Shown here: piece by piece, positions 57,541-64,000 of the stretch | How positions within the stretch are numbered: position 1 is the stretch's first letter | Layout of the letters: every line of letters begins with the position of its first letter | Notes under the pieces: model-generated | Databases searched by the model: none | Told to the model about the DNA's origin: nothing | Seen by the model: the letters and a program-made list of their open reading frames with translations, nothing else | Position numbers and translations under genes: made by a program | Assembly: GCA_020724265.1 (NCBI GenBank) | Contig: DYHH01000002.1 | Coordinates: 201,026-265,025, forward strand | Direction of reading: 5' to 3' | Length of the DNA: 64,000 nt | Origin: Melioribacter roseus | Lineage (GTDB): Bacteria > Bacteroidota > Ignavibacteria > Ignavibacteriales > Melioribacteraceae

Positions 57541-59055
57541 TTATACTGCTATTGGTTTTGCCGCAGGCTGATTATATTGATTGTTTAACGAAAATCTTGA
57601 AACCAATTTTTGAAGTCCTTCGGTTAACTTGTTTAGGTCTTCTGCTGCAAGGGCAATTTGTTGAATACCGGATGCAGTTTCCTGTGTTACGTTATTTATT
57701 CCGTCTATACTTTTACTAATCTGTTCAGCGGCAGTGGACTGCTCTTCGCTAGCGGTAGCAACTTGCGAGATATTATCATCAACTTCTTCGGAGCTTTTAA
57801 TAATTTCCTTTAGAGAATCTTCAGTTTTTTTGACAAGTAATTTCCCGTTTTCAACTTCTTCAGTTCCTTTGCTAATAGTTAATACAGCGTTATTAGTATC
57901 ATCTTGAATCTGTTTAATCATTGATGTGATTTCGGAGGTAGCATTAACAGTTTTACCGGCTAGTTTTTTAACTTCATCGGCAACAACTGCAAAGCCTCTA
58001 CCTTGTTCGCCGGCACGTGCTGCTTCGATCGCAGCATTTAAAGCTAATAAATTTGTTTGCTCGGCAATCTCATCAATCACGCTTATAATTTCTCCGATTT
58101 TTATACTGCTTGTGCCCAATTTTTTTACAGTTTGAGCAGCACTAGTTACAGCATCTGCTATCCGGTTCATTCCGTTAATTGTTTCTCCAACAACTTTTCC
58201 GCCATTATGTGCATAGTTTCCTGCTTGTTTTGCTTTTTCGGAAGCGTTAGTGATATTTTTTGTAGTTTCAATAATGGTTCTCGTCATCTGTTCAACAGCA
58301 CCTGCAACTTCTGATGTTTGTGAACTTTGTTCTTGTGCTCCTGATGCCATTTCTTCGGAACTTGATGAGATTTGAGTTGAAGCGCTTGCCGTGGCTTGTA
58401 CAGCTTCTGTTACAGCAGTTATTATTTCTTTGGTGTTGGCAACAACCGTATTAAAACCATCAAATAGTTTACCTATTTCATCAGAGTTTTCAGCTTTTAC
58501 CGAAACGGTTAAATCACCTTGTGAAAATTTATCCATGTTCTCCAACAATACTTGAACATTTCTCACGAGGTATTCTTTTTCTTCCTTTGATTTGGTTTCC
58601 GTTAGGACGATTGCTTTATCGACCGCACGCATTGTATGAAGCAATTGTCCGTGCATACCGGCAAACTGTAATTTACGATAGAATTTTTCTTGACTAATGC
58701 ATTGAACAATAGTTTTAATTTCCCGCGAAAATGCCTCCATTTGATCAAGAAGGTCATTCATTGCCCATGCAATTTTTCCCAATTCGGTAGATTCATCTAT
58801 GCTTGTTATTCTTCCTTCAAATTTACCGTCGCTTACATCCTTAACCATTGAATAAATTTGAGGCAGCAAAACGGTTTGATTAGATACTCGCTTTACGGCG
58901 AAGAAGTAAAATGCAACCAGGATTGAAGTCAAAACAGTTATATTTAGCCACAAAGGCAATGGAAGGAGGTTTACTATTACAGATAATGAGATAGCTAAAA
59001 TTACGGTTGACAGCAATGTTTTTTTTATTTCATAAACTAAGGATGTATTCTTCAT
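57541..59055 (-). CDS. Membrane-anchored MCP without sensor domain (CetA-like)
   Basis: A 504-residue receptor whose N-terminus is a hydrophobic hairpin (about 12-55) with almost no periplasmic loop. Two HAMP-like units follow (about 65-115 and 165-215), then the MCP signalling domain with tip [20 protein letters not shown]. With no extracytoplasmic sensor it must take its signal from a partner. That partner is probably the PAS protein whose gene overlaps its start by 26 bp in another frame. The ATG at 59055 has its own ribosome site (AAAGGA), so this is two genes, not a broken one. The arrangement matches CetA/CetB energy taxis of Campylobacter. Confidence 0.87.
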   Translation of the reverse strand: MKNTSLVYEIKKTLLSTVILAISLSVIVNLLPLPLWLNITVLTSILVAFYFFAVKRVSNQTVLLPQIYSMVKDVSDGKFEGRITSIDESTELGKIAWAMNDLLDQMEAFSREIKTIVQCISQEKFYRKLQFAGMHGQLLHTMRAVDKAIVLTETKSKEEKEYLVRNVQVLLENMDKFSQGDLTVSVKAENSDEIGKLFDGFNTVVANTKEIITAVTEAVQATASASTQISSSSEEMASGAQEQSSQTSEVAGAVEQMTRTIIETTKNITNASEKAKQAGNYAHNGGKVVGETINGMNRIADAVTSAAQTVKKLGTSSIKIGEIISVIDEIAEQTNLLALNAAIEAARAGEQGRGFAVVADEVKKLAGKTVNATSEITSMIKQIQDDTNNAVLTISKGTEEVENGKLLVKKTEDSLKEIIKSSEEVDDNISQVATASEEQSTAAEQISKSIDGINNVTQETASGIQQIALAAEDLNKLTEGLQKLVSRFSLNNQYNQPAAKPIAV

Positions 59056-59548
59056 AACTCATTCCTTTCTTTGATAAAATTGTGTTAAGAAATTCGGTTG
59101 AAGCAGCAATTGCATCTTTTGTACCCGCTTTCTTTTCAATTTTGATCATTTCTTTGTAAAGTTCGGATGTTATTTTTATCCCGTTTTCTTTAGGTTTACG
59201 CCTTACCGAGTAGTAGCCTATAATATTATCATTATCATCAACCGAAGCGGTTACGTTTGCAAAAACCCAATACGCGCCCCCGTCTTTCGACATATTTTTT
59301 ATGTAACCGAAGAACTCTTGCTTTTTTGAAATTGTGTCCCATAAGAGTTGAAATACTCCTCTCGGCATATCAGGGTGGCGAATAATATTATGCTGAGAAC
59401 CTAATAATTCGGATTCATTGTAAAGTGAGAACTCGATGAAAATTCTATTACAGTAAGTAATAATTCCTTTAAGATTTGTTTTTGAAACAAGAAAATCATC
59501 TTCTCTCAATTCACGAACAATACCGGATGGTTGTACTTTATATTTCAT
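59030..59548 (-). CDS. Stand-alone Aer-type PAS protein (CetB-like)
   Basis: A 172-residue soluble protein. The PAS domain (about 15-130) has the Aer-type signature [15 protein letters not shown], then [21 protein letters not shown]. The helix region after the NIIRHPDMP motif is typical of aerotaxis PAS domains that bind FAD. A helical tail (about 135-172) follows. FAD binding is known for the family but not provable here. The gene overlaps the sensor-less MCP at 57541 and has a good ribosome site (AGGAAAGG). Together they likely sense redox or energy state. Confidence 0.88.
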   Translation of the reverse strand: MKYKVQPSGIVRELREDDFLVSKTNLKGIITYCNRIFIEFSLYNESELLGSQHNIIRHPDMPRGVFQLLWDTISKKQEFFGYIKNMSKDGGAYWVFANVTASVDDNDNIIGYYSVRRKPKENGIKITSELYKEMIKIEKKAGTKDAIAASTEFLNTILSKKGMSYEEYILSL

Positions 59549-59584
59549 AACCTTTCCTTTCTTTAATTACCTTTTATAAATCCG

Positions 59585-60061
59585 TTATGCCAATTGTTCG
59601 CTATAAGAATGAGATATTATTTTATCTATATCGAGAAGCAATAAAATTCTATCATCAATTTTTGCAACCGAATTAATAAAATCGGAATTTATATCAGTAG
59701 TCAACTCAGGCGGAGCTTCGGTAATCTCTAATGGAATTCGCAAAACTTCCGTCACAGCATCTACAATAAATCCAACTGTATTATTTGCAATCTCGACAAC
59801 AATTATTCTAGTTTTATTATCAAATTCTTTTTGAGGCAATTGTATAATACTTCTAAGATTAATGATGGGAATTATCCTGCCCCTTATGTTAACAACTCCT
59901 TCAACAAAATTGGGGGCGTTAGGTACTTTTGTTATTTTCAATAGCTTAATTATTTCTTGAACAATAAGAATGTTGATTGCAAATTCTTCGCTATCAATTT
60001 TAAACCCTACCAACTGAAGTAATTCTGTTTTTTCTTCTCTTCTTTTATCTTCAAGTTTCAT
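59585..60061 (-). CDS. cheW: CheW-like chemotaxis coupling protein
   Basis: A 158-residue CheW-domain protein (VGFKIDSEEFAINILIVQEI, VEGVVNIRGRIIPIINLR, IVVEIANNTVGFIVDAV). CheW links receptors to the kinase CheA. No CheA, CheY, CheR or CheB lies in the window, so this copy must join a kinase encoded elsewhere. It sits between the receiver-kinase gene (26 bp) and the PAS gene (36 bp), with ribosome site CGGAGAA. Confidence 0.93.
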   Translation of the reverse strand: MKLEDKRREEKTELLQLVGFKIDSEEFAINILIVQEIIKLLKITKVPNAPNFVEGVVNIRGRIIPIINLRSIIQLPQKEFDNKTRIIVVEIANNTVGFIVDAVTEVLRIPLEITEAPPELTTDINSDFINSVAKIDDRILLLLDIDKIISHSYSEQLA

Positions 60062-60087
60062 TTTATTCTCCGATTGAAAAAGTTATG

Positions 60088-61167
60088 TTAATATGCAATT
60101 GGAATTTTTAGTGAAATATTAGTCTGAATATTTGGTTTACTTTCAACAATCAATTCACCTTTGAAATGGTTTATAATCTTTTTGACAATAGTAAGCCCTA
60201 TACCGCTGCCTTCTTTTGTTCTTTCATAATGTTTGTTAAATAGATTGATGTTTTTTATTTGCTCGGGTGTTAAACCTTTCCCGTTATTGGTGAAAGAAAG
60301 AATATAGTATTTACCGTGACTTTCACCGTTAACTAAAATTTTTTTCATAGGACCGGAAAACTTGAAAGCATTTTCCATTAGCTCTTTAATGCAAATAGTG
60401 AAATAGTACTCATCAATTTTGAGAGTAATTTCCGGTACGTTTAACACTACTTGATCTTTACGGTTAAAGATTTGTGATTCTTCAATAACCACTTGCTTTA
60501 GAATGGAGTTTAAATCATAGGTGACAAAGTCTCTAGTTGATTTTTTACTAGTTAGAGTATTCAAGTCGGTATGAATATTGGCAAGAAGAACAAATTTTTC
60601 GATACGGTTATGAAGCCGTTTAGCATTGGCATTTATACTGTAGCTCATTCTTTCTATTTCTTCCTTTGTAAAATCGTCTAAGTTGTCCATCATTAAATCC
60701 GACAAACCGATGATAGGAGTAAGCGGAGTACGCAATTCGTGTGGAACGGAAAGGGCAATGTTTTCTTTAAGATCGTTTAATATGGAATTCATCTTGTTGA
60801 CTTTTTCCAACTTTGATTTTACGGTGTCGAGAAGGTCTTGTGCTTTAAATGGTTTAAATAAATAATCGTCCGCACCGATTTTCATCCCTTTTCTTAAATC
60901 GTCGTAAGTACTTCTTGCGGATATGAAAATGAAAGGAATATTGGAAAGAATTTTATCGTTTTTAAGTAAAGCAAGAAATTCCAATCCGTCTAAACCCGGC
61001 ATCATAATATCGGAAATGATAAGATCCGGAATAGACTCTTTAAGCATTTCGTATGCCTGATAAGCAGTTGGTGCGGTATCGACTTTATAACCGTTATGCA
61101 TAAGAATTTCCTTGATGTTTTCCCGGAGATCAAACTCGTCATCAATTACAAGAATCGATTTTTCCAT
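60088..61167 (-). CDS. Receiver-histidine kinase fusion (soluble), second copy
   Basis: A 359-residue protein. The receiver has D53 in ISDIMMPG and K105 in FKPF. The DHp has H143 in VPHELRTPL, and the ATPase domain has ELMENAFKFS and GSGIGLTIV. It is similar throughout to the protein at 48287, including its length. It heads the - strand chemotaxis cluster behind a strong ribosome site (AAGGAGAG). This suggests it connects a phosphorelay to taxis genes, although no output is identified. The gap of 432 bp upstream probably contains its promoter. Confidence 0.9.
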   Translation of the reverse strand: MEKSILVIDDEFDLRENIKEILMHNGYKVDTAPTAYQAYEMLKESIPDLIISDIMMPGLDGLEFLALLKNDKILSNIPFIFISARSTYDDLRKGMKIGADDYLFKPFKAQDLLDTVKSKLEKVNKMNSILNDLKENIALSVPHELRTPLTPIIGLSDLMMDNLDDFTKEEIERMSYSINANAKRLHNRIEKFVLLANIHTDLNTLTSKKSTRDFVTYDLNSILKQVVIEESQIFNRKDQVVLNVPEITLKIDEYYFTICIKELMENAFKFSGPMKKILVNGESHGKYYILSFTNNGKGLTPEQIKNINLFNKHYERTKEGSGIGLTIVKKIINHFKGELIVESKPNIQTNISLKIPIAY

Positions 61168-61320
61168 AGCTCTCTCCTTTTTCTGAATATATTATCGATT
61201 GACACGGATAATGTTTAATTGAATTTCGATAAATGGTCAGTTTTAAGTGTTAAGCGAATTATTTTCAAAGGTAAGTGGTAAGGAATGGCGGAACTAATTT
61301 GTTTGAGAATGCGAATTCCG

Positions 61321-61336
61321 ACGACTGGTGAGTCGT
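61321..61336. repeat. Inverted repeat 1 of the intergenic cluster
   Basis: ACGACT and AGTCGT form a 6-bp stem around GGTG. This is the first of four hairpins in the gap. Confidence 0.5.
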
Positions 61337-61371
61337 TTGTTTTTGACCTTCAACATAATAATAGTAGTAAC

Positions 61372-61389
61372 CGCAGACATTTGTCTGCG
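61372..61389. repeat. Inverted repeat 2 (CGCAGACA stem)
   Basis: CGCAGACA and TGTCTGCG form an 8-bp stem with 2 central bases. The stem sequence recurs at 61453, showing a repeated unit rather than a chance hairpin. Confidence 0.65.
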
Positions 61390-61452
61390 TGTGTATATAA
61401 CTCGTAATCTATAATTTCTCAGATTTCTATAAGATATATCAAGAGGTTACCA

Positions 61453-61473
61453 CCGCAGACGTGAAGTCTGCGG
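61453..61473. repeat. Inverted repeat 3 (CCGCAGAC stem)
   Basis: CCGCAGAC and GTCTGCGG form a perfect 8-bp GC-rich stem around GTGAA, followed by CTAC. It shares its CGCAGAC stem with repeat 2, about 80 bp away. Confidence 0.7.
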
Positions 61474-61530
61474 CTACAAATATTCAATGTTGCTTGCTAA
61501 CTAAGCAACCTTCGAGGAAGTATAATAGCA

Positions 61531-61580
61531 AACCTTGAAGGTAAGCGTAAGTTGTTTTGAGCTCTTTATCCTTCAAGGTT
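61531..61580. repeat. Inverted repeat 4 (AACCTTGAAGG arms)
   Basis: AACCTTGAAGG (61531-61541) and CCTTCAAGGTT (61570-61580) are exact 11-bp reverse complements separated by 28 bases. A related half-copy (AACCTTCGAGG) starts near 61507. The element lies 20 bp beyond the stop of the - strand LytTR gene, so it could also act as its 3' stem-loop. Confidence 0.65.
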
Positions 61581-61599
61581 ACCTTGGTTAAGTATCTTG

Positions 61600-62355
61600 T
61601 TAACCTTTTTTATATTTCTTTTTAAACACTTGTGAATATCTCTTACTGAACTTTACAATTTCGGGAAAACCTTTCACTTTGGCAGCTAATGATCCGTTGA
61701 ACCATGGTTCTATCTTTTCAACATAGTTTAGATTAATAATCATTTTACGATGAACTCTTATAAAGTATTTTCCGGGCAGAACTTGTTCCCATTCTTTTAA
61801 TGTTTTTTTCAAAATTGGTTTTTTGCTATCACTTGTAATTACCTTCGTGTAATCTCCCGAAACAATAATTGCTACAATATTTTTCAGCTCAACAAAAATA
61901 AGCTCCTTGCCGGTGTTTAATGATATTTTATCATCAAACGAGAGTTTTTCATCATCATTTTTTGCGGCGGAAATATGTTTCAATTCACCAATCCGGGTAA
62001 GGCGATTTCTAACAATATCAAGAAGTTCTTTTGCACGTACCGGTTTTATTATGTAATCGTCTGCTCCAAGGTTCATACCTTTTCGCATACTTTCCGAATC
62101 GGCTTGGGCTGTTAGATAAATAAAAGGGATTGCAAGGGTTTCTTTGCTTTGGGCAAGGCTTTGCTTTACTTCATACCCGTTTAAACCCGGCATGGCAATA
62201 TCACATAAAATTAAATCGGGTTTAACTTCAGCGGCTAATATTATGCCTTCACGCCCGTTTGGGGCAGTATAAACTTTTGCACCGGTTAACTCAAAAATTT
62301 CTCTTATGTTATCACGAATATTCTCATCGTCATCAATTATTAAGAACTTATTCAT
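61600..62355 (-). CDS. LytTR-family response regulator, second copy
   Basis: A 251-residue protein. The receiver has DDD at 8-10, phosphoacceptor D52 in LCDIAMPG and IIKPVRA. The LytTR DNA-binding domain covers about 145-250 (ELKNIVAIIVSGDYTKVI, YFIRVHRKMIINLNYVEKIE). It is paralogous to the regulator at 47420 but with only moderate similarity. It starts 11 bp after the PAS kinase stop, behind a GGGGAG ribosome site, so the two are likely partners. Confidence 0.92.
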   Translation of the reverse strand: MNKFLIIDDDENIRDNIREIFELTGAKVYTAPNGREGIILAAEVKPDLILCDIAMPGLNGYEVKQSLAQSKETLAIPFIYLTAQADSESMRKGMNLGADDYIIKPVRAKELLDIVRNRLTRIGELKHISAAKNDDEKLSFDDKISLNTGKELIFVELKNIVAIIVSGDYTKVITSDSKKPILKKTLKEWEQVLPGKYFIRVHRKMIINLNYVEKIEPWFNGSLAAKVKGFPEIVKFSKRYSQVFKKKYKKG

Positions 62356-62366
62356 AACTCCCCGGT

Positions 62367-64000
62367 TTAATTGATTGGGATAATAACTGTAAATATAGTT
62401 CCTTTCCCAATTTCACTATTGAAAGAAATTCTACCGTTTAGTTGAGTAACAAGTTTTTGTACTATGTTCAACCCCAAGCCGGTACCTTGAACATTCTGAC
62501 TTGTTGATGACCTGAAAAATGCTTGAAAAATATTTTTCTTATCATTATCAGGAATTCCAATGCCGTTATCGGTTACCTGGAAGATAAGCTTATTACTTTT
62601 TCTTTTCACATCAAGTTTTACAATTCCGTCTTTATCTCTATTATACTTAAAAGCATTGGAAACAAGATTACCGAGAATTTTTTTCATAATTGTAGGATCG
62701 AGTTTATATTGTGTTTCTCCCGGTTGATAATCCAACTCCGATTTAATTTCAGGGTAAATATCTTTGAATTCATCAAGAAGATTTTTACAAAATAATTTCA
62801 AGTTAACGGTTTCTTTTTGAATCGGTATTTTGCTCATATTAAACTTATTTATATACACAACTTCATCCAGCATTTCAGTAAGATCGTCAATATTGGTTTT
62901 TATCCTGTTGAAATGCTTTTCTCTTTTAGCCGGGTCCAACAAAGAATTACCCATTTCCAATATTTCCGTAGAAGATAAAATTGAAGTTAGAGGAGTTCTA
63001 AACTCGTGGGAAACCAAAGAAATAAAACCATCTTTAAGTTCGTTCAATTCCTTTTCAAATTTTAACGCAGATTGAATTTCCAGCTGAAGTTTCTTTAATT
63101 CGGTTATATCTCGTGAAGATGATATTACGGATATAACGTTACCTTCCGAATCAAACTCGGGGAACAGCAGCCAATCAACCCAGATACCATTCGGAAGTTT
63201 GAACTCAACACGTTGATTTTGCTTTGTTTCAAATACTTGTCTAAGCGAACTATCAAATAATTCTTTTAAGTCTTTAGGTAACGGTAGTTCGGAATGAGTT
63301 TTACCGATAAATTCTTCGGGTTTCATCCCGATAAAACTTTCAATTGCCGGGTTAATATAAACATACCGGAGTTCTTCGTTGAATCTAATAATCACATCTT
63401 TAGAATTTTCGGCTAAAGCACGAAAAGTTTCGCGGGATTCTTTTAACTCACGTGTTCTTTCATCAACCATTTCTTCAAGGTGTTCTTTGTATTTTTTTAA
63501 CTCTTGTAGTATTTCCAAATGTTCGGTTATATCCAAATATATTGCGGCATAGCTTATAACACTATCATCTTTATCCTTAATAGGAGTAATTGATGTGCTT
63601 AACCACATTAGTTTACCATCAACGCTTTTATCTTGAATTATTCCTTTCCAAGGTTCACCTGAATTTAGCTTGGACCACATATTCTTATAAACTGAGTTTG
63701 GGGTATTCCTTGAGCCAAGTATACTTGGTTGTTTACCAATATATTCGGATTTATGCTTAAAACCGAATTGCTGCATAAAGTGCATGTTTGCATATTCAAT
63801 ATTGGTTTCTTTATTTGTAATCATAATAGCAACAGGACTGTTTTCAACAACTTTAGAAAGTTTAAGTATTTTTTCTTCGGCTGTTCTTTGTTCCGTAATA
63901 TCTCTATTGCTGCCGCGTCTTCCTAAGTATTTTCCATCCGAACTATATACAGGCTGGCAAATATGGCTTATCCACTTTTCTTTTCCGTCTTTGTCAATTA
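62367..64000 (-). CDS. PAS-domain sensor histidine kinase, C-terminal part (5' end outside window)
   Basis: The frame stays open past the first ATG (63824) to the window edge. It encodes the end of another PAS/PAC unit there (GKEKWISHICQPVYSSDGKY, RDITEQRTAEEKI), so the gene begins beyond 64000. The visible 544 codons hold this PAC end, two further PAS units (VVENSPVAIMITNKETNIEY; FRALAENSKDVIIRFNEELR) with a coiled coil between, then the DHp (SLVSHEFRTPLTS). The ATPase domain has NLVSNAFKYN, DNGIGIP and GTGLGLNIV. It is paralogous to 44470 in its kinase core and is the probable partner of the LytTR regulator at 61600. Confidence 0.93.
   Translation of the reverse strand, partial: IDKDGKEKWISHICQPVYSSDGKYLGRRGSNRDITEQRTAEEKILKLSKVVENSPVAIMITNKETNIEYANMHFMQQFGFKHKSEYIGKQPSILGSRNTPNSVYKNMWSKLNSGEPWKGIIQDKSVDGKLMWLSTSITPIKDKDDSVISYAAIYLDITEHLEILQELKKYKEHLEEMVDERTRELKESRETFRALAENSKDVIIRFNEELRYVYINPAIESFIGMKPEEFIGKTHSELPLPKDLKELFDSSLRQVFETKQNQRVEFKLPNGIWVDWLLFPEFDSEGNVISVISSSRDITELKKLQLEIQSALKFEKELNELKDGFISLVSHEFRTPLTSILSSTEILEMGNSLLDPAKREKHFNRIKTNIDDLTEMLDEVVYINKFNMSKIPIQKETVNLKLFCKNLLDEFKDIYPEIKSELDYQPGETQYKLDPTIMKKILGNLVSNAFKYNRDKDGIVKLDVKRKSNKLIFQVTDNGIGIPDNDKKNIFQAFFRSSTSQNVQGTGLGLNIVQKLVTQLNGRISFNSEIGKGTIFTVIIPIN

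Larger units (their letters stand above)
61168..61599. other. 432-bp gene-free region with inverted-repeat cluster
   Basis: No reading frame of note lies here. The part nearest 61168 should hold the promoter of the receiver-kinase/chemotaxis unit. From 61321 to 61580 there are four inverted repeats, listed separately. Their GC-rich stems stand out from the AT-rich surroundings and resemble REP-type extragenic repeats. Confidence 0.7.

Noticed and set aside
59030-59055. Possible frameshift joining the PAS protein and the MCP into one Aer
   Set aside because: The MCP has its own ATG and ribosome site directly before a membrane hairpin, and the PAS protein ends after a plausible helical tail. 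Two-gene CetA/CetB-type systems are known.
1-64000. CRISPR array, tRNA, rRNA, transposase or replication origin
   Set aside because: No regularly spaced direct repeats, RNA gene signatures or transposase-like proteins were recognised on reading. Automated RNA searches were not possible.

Overview
The window is an AT-rich, almost fully coding stretch of a Gram-negative genome. Several secreted proteins end in a C-terminal sorting domain carrying an NYPNPFNP-type motif. There is a PorV-like barrel, a TonB-dependent receptor with an N-terminal carboxypeptidase-regulatory-like domain, and no SusD. This points to a Bacteroidota/Chlorobiota-related lineage, most likely Ignavibacteria (for example Melioribacteraceae). 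That placement is inferred from motifs, not from a phylogeny.

Region 1 (1-38.8 kb) is a beta-glucan utilisation locus, all on the + strand. It opens with the 3' end of a sigma-54 activator (GAFTGA loop and Fis-type HTH). Next come a secreted GH5-CBM6 enzyme and an SGNH-TPR membrane protein, then a run of closely spaced genes from 4.9 to 35.8 kb. These are a sodium:solute symporter (SSS), a carbohydrate-binding sorting-domain protein, a TonB receptor, a 1030-residue surface protein with EF-hand-like loops, a PorV-like barrel, GH16, GH3, a GPH symporter, GH17, GH3, GH17, a 1153-residue GH94-related phosphorylase (GH149/GH161-like), a second SSS symporter, GH16, GH3-CBM6 and GH5. An aldo/keto reductase and another GH5 follow. 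The likely pathway has sorting-domain enzymes cutting beta-1,3 and mixed or beta-1,4-glucan outside the cell. TonB-dependent import follows, then trimming by lipoprotein GH17/GH16/GH5 and exported GH3 enzymes, uptake by SSS/GPH symporters, and cytoplasmic phosphorolysis.

The main regulatory observation is a perfect 15-bp palindrome of TTATC-A/T-core-GATAA type. It occurs upstream of both putative transcription units (741-755 and 4751-4765). In both places it lies exactly 62 bp before a GG-N10-G sigma-54-like promoter element, and a near-perfect extra copy sits upstream of the second. With the sigma-54 activator gene ending 3 bp before the first palindrome, this suggests a dedicated sigma-54/enhancer circuit for glucan use. 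Bacteroidota polysaccharide loci usually use SusR, HTCS or ECF-sigma regulators instead.

Region 2 (39-64 kb) is a signalling region. It holds a TPR/7-PAS hybrid histidine kinase, then a PAS kinase, a LytTR response regulator and a receiver-kinase fusion on the + strand. On the - strand, in the same transcriptional order, a second PAS kinase, LytTR regulator and receiver-kinase form a mirror image, and two related kinases (52020 and 53278) converge at the centre. Between them lie a chemotaxis operon (CheW, a stand-alone Aer-type PAS protein, a PAS-less membrane-anchored MCP and an MCP with a NIT-like sensor) and a compact type II restriction-modification pair (AvaI/BsoBI-like endonuclease plus amino-methyltransferase). 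The only gap over 300 bases, 61168-61599, holds a cluster of REP-like inverted repeats. No rRNA, tRNA, CRISPR array, transposase or replication origin was seen.
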